Assembly (NCBI GenBank): GCA_965219305.1
Contig: OZ244725.1
Span: 1,054,001 to 1,118,000 of the forward strand
Origin: DATHTS01 sp965219305
Lineage (GTDB): Bacteria > Acidobacteriota > Blastocatellia > Pyrinomonadales > Pyrinomonadaceae
DNA length: 64,000 nucleotides
Reading direction: 5' to 3'
Numbering within the stretch: position 1 is the first letter of the stretch; each line of letters begins with the position of its first letter. A program made the translations under genes and the position numbers. The notes under the pieces are model-generated. The model saw only the letters and a list, made by a program, of their open reading frames with translations, did no database searches and was not told the DNA's origin. Shown piece by piece: positions 16,865-24,075 of the stretch.

Positions 16865-17842
16865 ATGGAAAAAGTTAAAATCGGAATCATCGGAACAGGT
16901 TATATCGGCAGCGTCCACGGGCGCATTTATTCGCAGAATCCGAAGGCGGAGATCGCCGCGCTTTACGACATCGCGCCGGAAAAAGCCGAACGCCTGCAAA
17001 AATCCATCGGCGGAAAAGTCTGCACATCGCGCGAGGAACTTTTTGAAAACTGCGATGCCGTTCTCGTCACCACGCCGAACAAAACGCACGTCGAAATCGC
17101 GTCCGATGCAATCGCGCACGATAAACACGTTTTCTGCGAAAAGCCTTTCGCCATCGGCATCGAAGACGCGCAGAAACTTCTCGATAAAGCGAACGCGAGC
17201 GACAAAGTTTTTCAGGTCGGACACAACCGACGTTACGCGCCCGTTTACGCCACGCTCAAAGAATTACTGACCGAAGACACCGCACATTCCGCGCACATAA
17301 AAATGAATCGCGGCGAACTGAAAAATCCCGTCTGGACGGGCGATGTTAATGTAACGGGCGGTTTTCTCTACGAAACGACGATTCACCTGTTCGATATGAT
17401 GCGCTTCCAATTCGGCGAAATCGCGGAATTTTCCGCCTACGGTTCGCAACACGAATATCCCGAACTCGACGAATTTTCCTGCATCTTCAAATTCAAAAAC
17501 GGCTTCCACTGCACATTCGCCTCATCTAGCGACGCAAGCTGGCATTTCCCTTTTGAACGCATCGAAGTCTTCTGCCATCACCGCACAATAATGACCGAAG
17601 AAATGGAACGCCTGCTCGATTCACGCGGAATGGACGCGAATTTTGAAACGAAATCCTTCCATATGACCGAAAAAGAAGAACGCTGGGGCTACGTCCAGGA
17701 AGATATTGCGTTTATTGATGCGATTTTAGAGAACAAAAAACCGCCCGTAACTGCGACGGACGGGTTCAAATCGGTTGAATTAGTAGAAAAAGTTTATGAA
17801 GCGATTCGGACGGGCGAGAAGATTAAGTTTAATCAATTCTGA
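16865..17842 (+). CDS. Gfo/Idh/MocA-family NAD(P)-dependent oxidoreductase
   Basis: The N-terminal Rossmann fold starts at once (VKIGIIGTGYIGSVHGRIY) and the family signature EKPFA, with its catalytic lysine, is at about residues 93-97 (FCEKPFAIG). The substrate domain contains GHNRRYAP and GGFLYETTIHLFDMMRF, close to myo-inositol or sugar dehydrogenase members. The substrate cannot be set. Codon use is GC-richer (ATC, GCG, CGC) than neighbouring genes up to about 17700. The last 112 bp (17726-17837) recur at 19573-19684. The following 1.7 kb is an AT-rich accessory stretch. No convincing Shine-Dalgarno is visible, and the start codon follows a large inverted repeat. Confidence 0.9.
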   Translation: MEKVKIGIIGTGYIGSVHGRIYSQNPKAEIAALYDIAPEKAERLQKSIGGKVCTSREELFENCDAVLVTTPNKTHVEIASDAIAHDKHVFCEKPFAIGIEDAQKLLDKANASDKVFQVGHNRRYAPVYATLKELLTEDTAHSAHIKMNRGELKNPVWTGDVNVTGGFLYETTIHLFDMMRFQFGEIAEFSAYGSQHEYPELDEFSCIFKFKNGFHCTFASSSDASWHFPFERIEVFCHHRTIMTEEMERLLDSRGMDANFETKSFHMTEKEERWGYVQEDIAFIDAILENKKPPVTATDGFKSVELVEKVYEAIRTGEKIKFNQF

Positions 17843-17933
17843 AAAAACTTAGCGTGATTATACTTCCATCTTGTTTGTAATATAACTATGCCGAATTTGG
17901 CAATAAAGTAATTTTTTGAAAGTTTTTATTATT

Positions 17934-18605
17934 TTAAGGAAAATCAATGCAAGAATCTGTATTAACTAAAGTGCATCGCCTAACTCTGTTATAAGATAAG
18001 TAAATAGCACTAAAGAAATGATGCTTTTGAAGAGCCATTATTGCATACTCAGAGCAAGATGGGTAAAAGCGGCAAATACAGTTTTTTCGCTTTGCATAAT
18101 TGTTACTCAGTTTTTTTTGCCAAATTTTTTCTATCAACCAAGCTAAAACTTTGTTACATACTTTTATTTCCTCTCTAAAGTTTGCAGAACTACATTGTGG
18201 ACAACTTTGCAATCTTTGTAGTTCACTTTTGTTGGCATTCAAATTCCTTGATGCCTGAGCCTGAGTTCCTGAACCAATTGTGCCGCAAGTTCCACAACTC
18301 TGCATTGCTCCTCCACAAGCCAATAAAGAATCTGATTGTTGACTGGAAACAATTTGCTTTTCTCTTGATACAAGTGAGTGCCACATTTTCCCGCAAACTT
18401 GACAAGTTCTCCTAAACTCAACAGGTTGATTTACATTTTGTTGTGGCACAGGTTGGTTTGTATTTTGTCGTGGTAATTGTTGATTTGTTTGGGGACGATT
18501 TTAGAATCGTAAATTGGTATATTTTTGTTTCTTTTTACAAAATGAACATAACAATGTTCCAGAAGGCATTGGTTCTTTACAATAAAGACAAAATACTATT
18601 TCCAT
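17934..18605 (-). pseudogene. Zinc-ribbon protein with YidD-like C-terminal domain, interrupted by an in-frame stop
   Basis: From ATG 18603-18605 the frame encodes a 34-residue zinc ribbon (FCLYCKEP...LCSFCKKK) and stops at TAA 18501-18503. The same frame then continues without a break through a Gln/Asn/Pro linker (RPQTNQQLPRQ...) into residues read from GTG 18449: a second Cys-rich region (CQVCGK, CGTCG, CPQCS) and a full YidD-like domain (LAWLIEKIWQKKLS, CRFYPSCSEYAIMAL, RVRRC, ending DSCIDFP). YidD aids membrane protein insertion. The stop may be a mutation, an assembly error, or readthrough, or the second part may start at GTG. Codon use is strikingly AT-rich, suggesting acquisition. No relative is known to me. 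Confidence 0.7.
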
Positions 18606-18657
18606 TTTTTCTATTACTTTTTGAAGTTTAAAGTTTAGTTGCTAACTATATTTTGCG

Positions 18658-18681
18658 ATTTCGGTTGAGCAATACCGAAAT
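18658..18681. other. Hairpin upstream of the zinc-ribbon/YidD gene
   Basis: ATTTCGGT and ACCGAAAT are a perfect 8-bp inverted repeat around an 8-base loop, about 55 bp upstream of the ATG at 18605. The stretch 18606-18915 otherwise holds only AT-rich DNA and the degenerate repeat at 18869-18904. It might be a regulatory site or a folded leader. Confidence 0.4.
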
Positions 18682-18868
18682 TCACATTTTGTTTAATTAT
18701 TTAAATATTATCCTAAATCTCAATGTCAATGAATTCTAATCATTTATAGAAATTTATTCAGTTTTACATCTGCGATCTCAACTCTGCGTAAACTTTCAAC
18801 GTAATTTTGCATCGCCGTTTAATTTCTGAGAAGAATAGATTTTATCCTGTGAAACAAGTTAATGTTTT

Positions 18869-18904
18869 GCGATTTTGACGGGCGAGAATATTAATTTGGA
18901 TTAA
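18869..18904 (+). repeat. Degenerate copy of the 3' end of the oxidoreductase gene
   Basis: GCGATTTTGACGGGCGAGAA and the following 16 bases match the end of the oxidoreductase gene (17804-17839) at roughly four of five positions, with 18 of the first 20 bases identical. Read in phase it gives AILTGENINLD then a stop, against AIRTGEKIKFNQF then a stop in the intact gene. The bases immediately upstream also show weak similarity, with a frameshift. It separates the zinc-ribbon gene from the toxin-antitoxin pair. Confidence 0.55.
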
Positions 18905-18915
18905 GTATCATTAAA

Positions 18916-19215
18916 TTATGTTGGTGAACTTGCTTTGGGTTTTTCCGGCAATAATGTAATTAAACCGCGTAAGGCATTGTTGACAGTTTCCGAATCGGGA
19001 AAATATTCGCGCACGTCCGGCTCTAACAAAACCGCGCCTTCTTCGAGCGTGAAATGCTGAATTTGTTTTGTTCCGTCGGTTTTATTGATCGTTACCGTAT
19101 GACCGCGCCGGTATGCTTTGTGGTGTTTGCCGCGCACGCCGCCGCTGAAATCATATTCCGGCAACATTTCGTCATTTTCTTGGTCTTGTGATTTTTTAGT
19201 TTTATCTTTCTTCAT
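18916..19215 (-). CDS. Antitoxin partner of BrnT-type toxin
   Basis: The start is placed at ATG 19213-19215, giving 99 residues (MKKDKTKKSQ...). It overlaps the end of the toxin gene by 14 bp, which favours translational coupling. The basic N-terminus is followed by EYDFSGGVRGKHHKAYRRG and later LEPDVREYFPDSETVNNALR, the latter resembling the DNA-binding ribbon-helix-helix tail typical of BrnA-like antitoxins. It should neutralise the upstream toxin and repress the operon. It lies between two copies of the oxidoreductase 3' end. The longer frame to 19293 lies wholly inside the toxin gene and is not used. Confidence 0.8.
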   Translation of the reverse strand: MKKDKTKKSQDQENDEMLPEYDFSGGVRGKHHKAYRRGHTVTINKTDGTKQIQHFTLEEGAVLLEPDVREYFPDSETVNNALRGLITLLPEKPKASSPT

Positions 19216-19492
19216 ATATTTTGCGCTCCGCTTTTGTCGCTTTACGGCAACTGATGAGCCGAATTTTTTGTCCTCGTTCGGTATAGGAAACAACTAAAAC
19301 TTTTCCGTCGGCACAAGTTCCGATGTCAATGAATCTGCGTTCGTCAGACGAATGTTTCGGATCATCAACCGTAATTGTGAAAGGATCGGCAAAAACCGTC
19401 TTTGCTAGTTTAAAACTGATTTTGTGCTTTTTGAAATTGGCGACGGCTTTGTCTTCGTCCCATTCAAAATCTAAATCAAAATCAGATGCCAT
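19202..19492 (-). CDS. BrnT-family toxin (ribonuclease)
   Basis: A 96-residue protein with the BrnT layout: FEWDEDKAVANFKKHKISF near the N-terminus, the central AKTVFADPFTITVDDP and RRFIDIG, and the C-terminal strand-helix VVSYTERGQKIRLISCRKA followed by TKAERKIYEE. BrnT toxins fold like RelE ribonucleases and cut RNA. The toxin gene precedes the antitoxin gene, the usual BrnTA order. The start is ATG 19490-19492; the codon before it is TTG and could also be used. The pair sits in the short accessory island behind the oxidoreductase gene and may stabilise it. Confidence 0.88.
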   Translation of the reverse strand: MASDFDLDFEWDEDKAVANFKKHKISFKLAKTVFADPFTITVDDPKHSSDERRFIDIGTCADGKVLVVSYTERGQKIRLISCRKATKAERKIYEER

Positions 19493-19572
19493 CAATCAAT
19501 TATTATCGCATACGAATATTTTTGGCAATAAAAACCCTACTTTATTTTGCAGTTCCTCATTAATAAGTAGAT

Positions 19573-19686
19573 CTCGAAAATAAAAAACCGCCCGTAATTG
19601 CAACGGATGGTTTCAAATCGGTTGAATTGGTCGAAAAAGTTTATGAAGCGATTCGGACGGGCGAGAAGATTAAGTTTAATCAATGA
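19573..19686 (+). pseudogene. 3'-terminal fragment of a second Gfo/Idh/MocA oxidoreductase gene
   Basis: The fragment encodes LENKKPPVIATDGFKSVELV followed by EKVYEAIRTGEKIKFNQ and TGA, matching the last 37 residues of the intact gene with one residue change. Over the first 60 bp it differs from 17726-17785 at 10 positions, nearly all silent. The next 52 bp (19633-19684) are identical to 17786-17837. Upstream of 19573 similarity vanishes and a stop codon is in frame. Silent divergence means this copy was a working gene end, either the original 3' end displaced by an insertion or a remnant paralogue. Confidence 0.85.
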
Positions 19687-19700
19687 TAAAAAGTGTCTGC

Positions 19701-20201
19701 CTAGTCCTTGCGTAAAATCGTTTCGTGCAGTTTACCGAATGTAATTCCCAGAAACTTTATTTTGCCCACGTTGTCTATGGTCTTTCCATCGGGCATAAGT
19801 TCGAGCGTCTGGTGCATAACTAAAGGTCCTTTGACTCGATATTTCAGACGCAGACGTGAACCGTTCGTCATTCCGGTTACGCGCCCTGCCGCATCGCTTA
19901 GTGTGCCGGTGATTTCTTTTTGACTGCCGGACGTGAGTATCCAGAATCGTTTTTGGCTTTTTTTGCCTTCAAAAGTAACGGTTTGATCGAGGCGGAAAGT
20001 GCCGTCCGGTTGGTTGTAGCCGTTGCTCTCAACGTGGAATTTACGACGCTTGCCAAACAAAAACTTGAGTGTGCCGTTTCCTTCACTACGACCGCTGAAT
20101 CCATTCTGCGGCGTGAACTCCAACGCCCCATCTTTCGCCTGCGCCGAAACGCTGACGACTGAAATGCCCAGAACAAGAACCAATATTGCTAAAATTTTCA
20201 T
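19701..20201 (-). CDS. Secreted DUF3833-like protein
   Basis: A signal peptide (residues 1-20, ending VSVSAQ) is followed by a lipocalin-like beta-rich domain. The motifs LKFLFGKRRKFHVESNG, FRLDQTVTFEGKK, RFWILTS, GTLSDAAGRVTGMTNGSRLR and KIKFLGITFGKLHET follow the order of DUF3833 proteins, which are exported and of unknown function. It lies directly after the oxidoreductase fragment, on the opposite strand. A large imperfect palindrome lies just upstream of its start and could shape expression. Confidence 0.75.
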   Translation of the reverse strand: MKILAILVLVLGISVVSVSAQAKDGALEFTPQNGFSGRSEGNGTLKFLFGKRRKFHVESNGYNQPDGTFRLDQTVTFEGKKSQKRFWILTSGSQKEITGTLSDAAGRVTGMTNGSRLRLKYRVKGPLVMHQTLELMPDGKTIDNVGKIKFLGITFGKLHETILRKD

Positions 20202-20230
20202 ATATGTTTATAAGGATTGAGATGTCGTGG

Positions 20231-20329
20231 AGCGAAACCTTTGCAGTTATCAGTTAACAGTTATCAGTTCACAATAAAATACTGATGACTGTTGACTGAT
20301 AACTGTTAACTGTCAAGTCGCTGTTTCGC
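20231..20329. repeat. Imperfect 99-bp palindrome built of CAGTTAACAGTTATCAGT-like words
   Basis: AGCGAAAC at the left edge pairs with GTTTCGC(T) at the right, and the inside is made of CAGTTATCAGTTAACAGTTA on one side and its mirror on the other, around a short ACAATAAAATACT core. There is no ORF. It looks like a miniature palindromic repeat between two secreted-protein genes and could act as a hairpin in their transcripts. Confidence 0.75.
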
Positions 20330-20360
20330 CCTCACGTCCATTGATTTGTTATGTCGTCCG

Positions 20361-20936
20361 TTATTTTCCACGCGCCTTCTTCACAATCGGCAACTTATAT
20401 TCAAACTCAAACGTACCTGTCCACGCCGATAAATCTAAATCTTTTCCGTCAAAGTCCGAATCAAGTTGAAAATTAATTGTTGCCGTTGCGCGTCGTGCTT
20501 GGATGTCTTCAGGTGCATCAACCGTAACGTCAATCTTGCGGCTTTCTTTCGGTTGTAAGGTTACAAAGTCGCTTGGTTTGTAGCACAAAGTTTTGCAAAC
20601 CAACTCGTCCGTTTCCGGGTTAAATCCGGTGGAACTTGTGCAGGTCATCGAATAACCGCCAGTTCCTGTGCAACCACCAGCACCGATTCCGATTTTGCGG
20701 CTCTCTTGCCAACACACGCTCGGGCGAAAACCGGGAAGAAGCGAAAAGGTAAAAGTTTCGTCGCCTGTATTTTGGACTTCAAGCGTAAAAACATACGATT
20801 GTCCGGCGACTAAAAATTGCGGCGCATTAGCAACTTTTACAGAAATTGGCGGAGTTAAGGCGTTTGCGTTAAAACACAAGGCGACAGTTAAAATTAAGAT
20901 AGCAAGGGAAAATTGTATATGTCTTGAAACTCTCAT
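20361..20936 (-). CDS. Secreted hypothetical protein, cysteine-containing
   Basis: A signal peptide (about residues 1-27, ending CFNANA) precedes a beta-rich mature protein. Residues 45-65 (LVAGQSYVFTLEVQNTGDET) look like an Ig-like or CARDB-type strand pattern. The middle has cysteines at VCWQES, GGCTGTGG, MTCTSS, VCKTLCYKP, able to form several disulfides. The end (KKARGK) is basic. I cannot assign a function. It is probably extracytoplasmic. It is followed in the same direction by the DUF3833-like gene, with the 20231-20329 palindrome between them. Confidence 0.65.
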   Translation of the reverse strand: MRVSRHIQFSLAILILTVALCFNANALTPPISVKVANAPQFLVAGQSYVFTLEVQNTGDETFTFSLLPGFRPSVCWQESRKIGIGAGGCTGTGGYSMTCTSSTGFNPETDELVCKTLCYKPSDFVTLQPKESRKIDVTVDAPEDIQARRATATINFQLDSDFDGKDLDLSAWTGTFEFEYKLPIVKKARGK

Positions 20937-21751
20937 AAATCTATGATGCTAAATTTCACCACGAGGCATCGAACTTTGTATTGAACCGAATTTCAGTTTT
21001 CTTATACAGAATTATTTTATAACCTACCATTTAGTGAAAGTCAATAAATACTTGGTTTTCAGTTAATTTAACATTCATAATTCCGTTAGATCGGGAATTC
21101 CGTTGAATCAATTTAACGGAATTTTTTCAATCAACTGTTTTTCGATAATCGGCAAGCGTGTGTTTGTGAACCGCAGGTTGCTGCCCGCGATCCGCAGGGA
21201 TGTTTTTTTGTTTCGCAGATTTGTTCCTACGGCTTGTATATTTGTTTTTGTCGCTCGCAGATGTGATTCCGTCAGCCGCATACGTGTTTTTGCGGTTTGC
21301 CTATTGTTTTCGGATTATCGAACTAATTTTTATTATTTTGAACGGTGATCTTTGCGCTCGTGTGTTTGCCAATTTCTTTTCAAACGTATGATAATTACAT
21401 AATTTTTAGGCTAATAATTTCGCTCGAAATATTTTTTAATCTCGGGATAAGGTGATTACTGTCTGCAATGCAGCGACATTTTCGCCGAGAACAGACAAAA
21501 CCTATTTCGGGTGTTGATGCGAATAATCTTTCACCGCTTCTTCGGCTAAATAGTATGTTCCGTCGGAGGCGACTTTTTAAATTGAGCCTGCCGTCAGAAT
21601 TCGCCGCAGACATTTTTTTTTCGAGCAAACGCAAATCTGACAAAGGTTTATGCCGTTAGAAAAGAAGTTGCGCCGGAATCCCGAAAACGTTTAATGATAC
21701 GTTCTATGATGCGGGACAAATTTCCATACGAAATTGATGACAGCCGAAATC
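20937..21751. other. Gene-poor stretch with degenerate short repeats and hairpins
   Basis: I see no convincing gene in these 815 bp. Around 21165-21300 words such as CCGCAGG, CGCAGAT and TGTTTTT recur irregularly. At 21460-21497 TGTCTG and CAGACA close a hairpin that has an inner GCGA/TCGC stem. Open frames here are short, Arg/Phe-rich and overlap on both strands, so they are taken as chance. It may be decayed mobile DNA. Confidence 0.5.
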
Positions 21752-22150
21752 TCATTGCCCGTCGGCAGTTTTCGTCTTTTGAATCATTTCTCGAATCGTG
21801 TCGGTTTCGCCGATTTCATAAAGACTTATCAATCCGTCTTCAATGGTAAAAATTTGATGAACCTCAACATCGGCAAGCACATTGCCTTGCAAATCTTTGA
21901 TGATTTGATGAACTGTTACCACGTTTCGACCTTTTTCGTCAGTCTCGAATTTCAATGCTTCGAGTTCGGGTTGAATATCATTAAATTGATTAGTCCAATA
22001 TTCGCGCACCGCATCGCGTCCGTGAACGAAACCGCCTTCGAGACCATTCGCCCATTTCACATCGGGGCGCAACAGCGGAATAATCGTTTCGATCTCGCGT
22101 TTGTTAAAAGCATCATAAATATTTTGCAGAAACTGCTTGTTTGTATTCAT
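21752..22150 (-). CDS. SnoaL-like/NTF2-fold protein
   Basis: A 132-residue protein from ATG 22148-22150; the longer frame to 22303 adds a Cys/Asn-rich non-protein-like stretch. FLQNIYDAFNKREIETIIPL, then LRPDVKWANGLEGGFVHGRDAVREYW and a C-terminal VEVHQIFTIEDGLISLYEIG give the helix-strand order of SnoaL-like NTF2 domains, which include small isomerases, hydrolases and binding proteins. There is no signal peptide, so it is cytoplasmic. The fold does not tell which ligand it binds. It is downstream of the FG-GAP protein gene, but the 200-bp gap leaves an operon doubtful. Confidence 0.75.
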   Translation of the reverse strand: MNTNKQFLQNIYDAFNKREIETIIPLLRPDVKWANGLEGGFVHGRDAVREYWTNQFNDIQPELEALKFETDEKGRNVVTVHQIIKDLQGNVLADVEVHQIFTIEDGLISLYEIGETDTIREMIQKTKTADGQ

Positions 22151-22359
22151 AGTTATTCGATCTATATTAAAATTATCGTTGAAACAAAAAGTGTCACAAC
22201 GACTTGAATTAAATTCGTATGATCCCGGATAAGCAGTACCGAAGTTTTTTACTCCGCCGGAATTTATGTTAACAGTTTCGTAATTAGTGTAATACCAAAA
22301 CAATTACAATTAAGATTTATTTAAAACTTAAACATAATTGTTTTGATAAAAAATTCAGA

Positions 22360-23790
22360 CTAATCGTTCAGATAAGCGTTTGGAACTGGAATATCGGTTG
22401 CGGCTCCGAAGGTCAGACCCAAAAAGCTGCCATCCGAGCTTCGCAGTAAATACCAGTTGCCGTTTCTGTAAACGGCGATGTCAGTTTTGCCGTCGCCATC
22501 GTAATCTGCGGGAACGGGAATATCGGACGGGACACCGAAGGCAGTTCCTCTGAATCCGGCTGTAGACTGCTGAATATACCAAGCACCATCGGACGGGCGA
22601 TAAACTGCATAATCGGCTTTACCGTCGCCGTCGTAATCGCTCTGAACGGGTTTATCGCCGTTTGCGCCGAAAGAATACGCCTGAAATTCGCCGTCCGAAC
22701 TTCTCGAAATAAACCAGACTCCGTTAGACGGGCGGAAAACTGCGACATCGGTTTTACCGTCGCCGTCAAAATCCGCCGGAACAGGTTTGTCCGTGCCGAG
22801 TCCGAAAGTGCGAAAATCGAATGCACCGTCGGAACTACGCAAGATATACCACGCGCCGTTTGACGGGCGAAAGACCGCAATGTCGGTTTTCAAATCTCCG
22901 TCAAAATCGCCCTGCACCGGAATATCGCCGTTTTGACCAAAAATAGCACCTGTGAATCCGGCGGTTGACCGCTGTAAATACCAAGCACCGTTTGAAGGGC
23001 GAAAAACCGCGTAATCTTCAATGCCGTCACCGTCGTAATCGCCGGGGGCGAGTATGTCGCCGGATTGTCCGAAAATGTATGCTTTGAAAGTTCCATTGGA
23101 ACTGTTGAGACTATACCAAGCACCTTCCGACGGTCGGAAAACAGCAAAATCACTTTTTACATCGCCGTCAAAATTTGAAATTGCCGAACCTGAAAGCGTA
23201 GATTTTGATGTCGTGTAAATGTGATCTCCCGTCGTATCGCCGTTGGAATCGGCTGCGTTTCCGGCGGCATAAAAATCTATTTTGCCGATTCTGCGAGCGG
23301 GCGGTGTCCACATAAACGTCCAAGAGCGCGTTCCGAAAGTCGTCGGAATAACTCCGGCACTTGTATGTTCGACGTATTTTCGCACCGGAGAACCGAGAAA
23401 ACCATCAACGATCTTCATCTGCGGTGGTGTCTGGCTCGGAACTGAAAATGTTCCCGCACCGTTACCGTTTTTATCAATTGCGGTTAATTCAAAACCGTAT
23501 GTTACCGCGTCCGATTGGTTAACGGTTACAGTAACGGGAATTTGAGTTCCGGGTTTGTAGTTTTGATTCAGTCCGCTGATTACAATATTTCCCGCTCCGC
23601 TGTTGATGCCGAAATCCGTATGACACGCCGCGCAGGTGTTTTCAGACGGTGCGCCGGTGAGTCCGGGCGAAGGACCGGAAGAATTTGCCTTTACTTCAAA
23701 TTGTTTCCGGGAGATTTTCTGCATTCCGAAAAGCGCGAAAATTAATGCCAGACCGATTATGCCGAGTTTTAGGAATTGTATTTTTTTCAT
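22360..23790 (-). CDS. Secreted FG-GAP repeat protein with one CxxCH motif
   Basis: The start is set at ATG 23788-23790 (MKKIQFLKLG...), which gives a signal peptide. The first domain holds GAPSENTCAACHTDFG, a single CxxCH haem-type motif, in a Reeler/choice-of-anchor-V-like context (VTVTVNQSDAVTYGFELTAI, FMWTPPA). About residues 210-476 are seven to eight repeats of some 46 residues around DFDGDGKTDVAVFRPSNG, each with a calcium-loop DxDGDGxxD, forming a beta-propeller. The end reads ATDIPVPNAY, like the end of the 1061-residue protein at 28473. It is probably outer-surface or secreted. The role is unknown. Confidence 0.82.
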   Translation of the reverse strand: MKKIQFLKLGIIGLALIFALFGMQKISRKQFEVKANSSGPSPGLTGAPSENTCAACHTDFGINSGAGNIVISGLNQNYKPGTQIPVTVTVNQSDAVTYGFELTAIDKNGNGAGTFSVPSQTPPQMKIVDGFLGSPVRKYVEHTSAGVIPTTFGTRSWTFMWTPPARRIGKIDFYAAGNAADSNGDTTGDHIYTTSKSTLSGSAISNFDGDVKSDFAVFRPSEGAWYSLNSSNGTFKAYIFGQSGDILAPGDYDGDGIEDYAVFRPSNGAWYLQRSTAGFTGAIFGQNGDIPVQGDFDGDLKTDIAVFRPSNGAWYILRSSDGAFDFRTFGLGTDKPVPADFDGDGKTDVAVFRPSNGVWFISRSSDGEFQAYSFGANGDKPVQSDYDGDGKADYAVYRPSDGAWYIQQSTAGFRGTAFGVPSDIPVPADYDGDGKTDIAVYRNGNWYLLRSSDGSFLGLTFGAATDIPVPNAYLND

Positions 23791-24030
23791 CTCTTGATTC
23801 GTTTGTTGTCCGTAAATTATTGTTTTGACGTTTTCTTTTGTAAGAAAGTTTATAAATTCAATTGTATCAAAATTATTTATCGAAAAAAAACAAAACTCGA
23901 ATTCATACCAATTCAAATCAAGTTTGACGCATTACAATACGGGTATTCTCGTTTTAACTTGGTATTATTGACGACTTAGCCTTTATTTAAATTCATATTG
24001 ATAAATTTGAATTTTTTTAACTCACAAAAA

Positions 24031-24056
24031 AAAGGCGGCACAAAGACCGCCTTTTT
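24031..24056 (-). terminator. Rho-independent terminator
   Basis: On the minus strand AAAGGCGG and CCGCCTTT form an 8-bp GC-rich stem around an 8-base loop, followed by a run of T bases. It lies 20 bp past the stop codon of the 710-residue secreted protein gene. Confidence 0.85.
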
Positions 24057-24075
24057 ATTTTATTTGTAAAAAAAC

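Noticed and set aside
16808..17224. 138-residue minus-strand frame overlapping the oxidoreductase gene
   Set aside because: It runs antisense inside a well-supported gene, is Arg/Phe/Asp-rich and has no family-like motif.
19216..19293. N-terminal extension of the antitoxin
   Set aside because: It lies entirely inside the toxin gene, and the next ATG at 19215 gives a better start.
20231..20329. CRISPR-like repetition of CAGTTATCAGT words
   Set aside because: The words are unequal in spacing and form a palindrome; there are no unique spacers and no cas genes.
21103..21659. Short frames on both strands between 21103 and 21659
   Set aside because: They overlap each other, have no ribosome site or recognisable motif, and fall in DNA with degenerate repeats.
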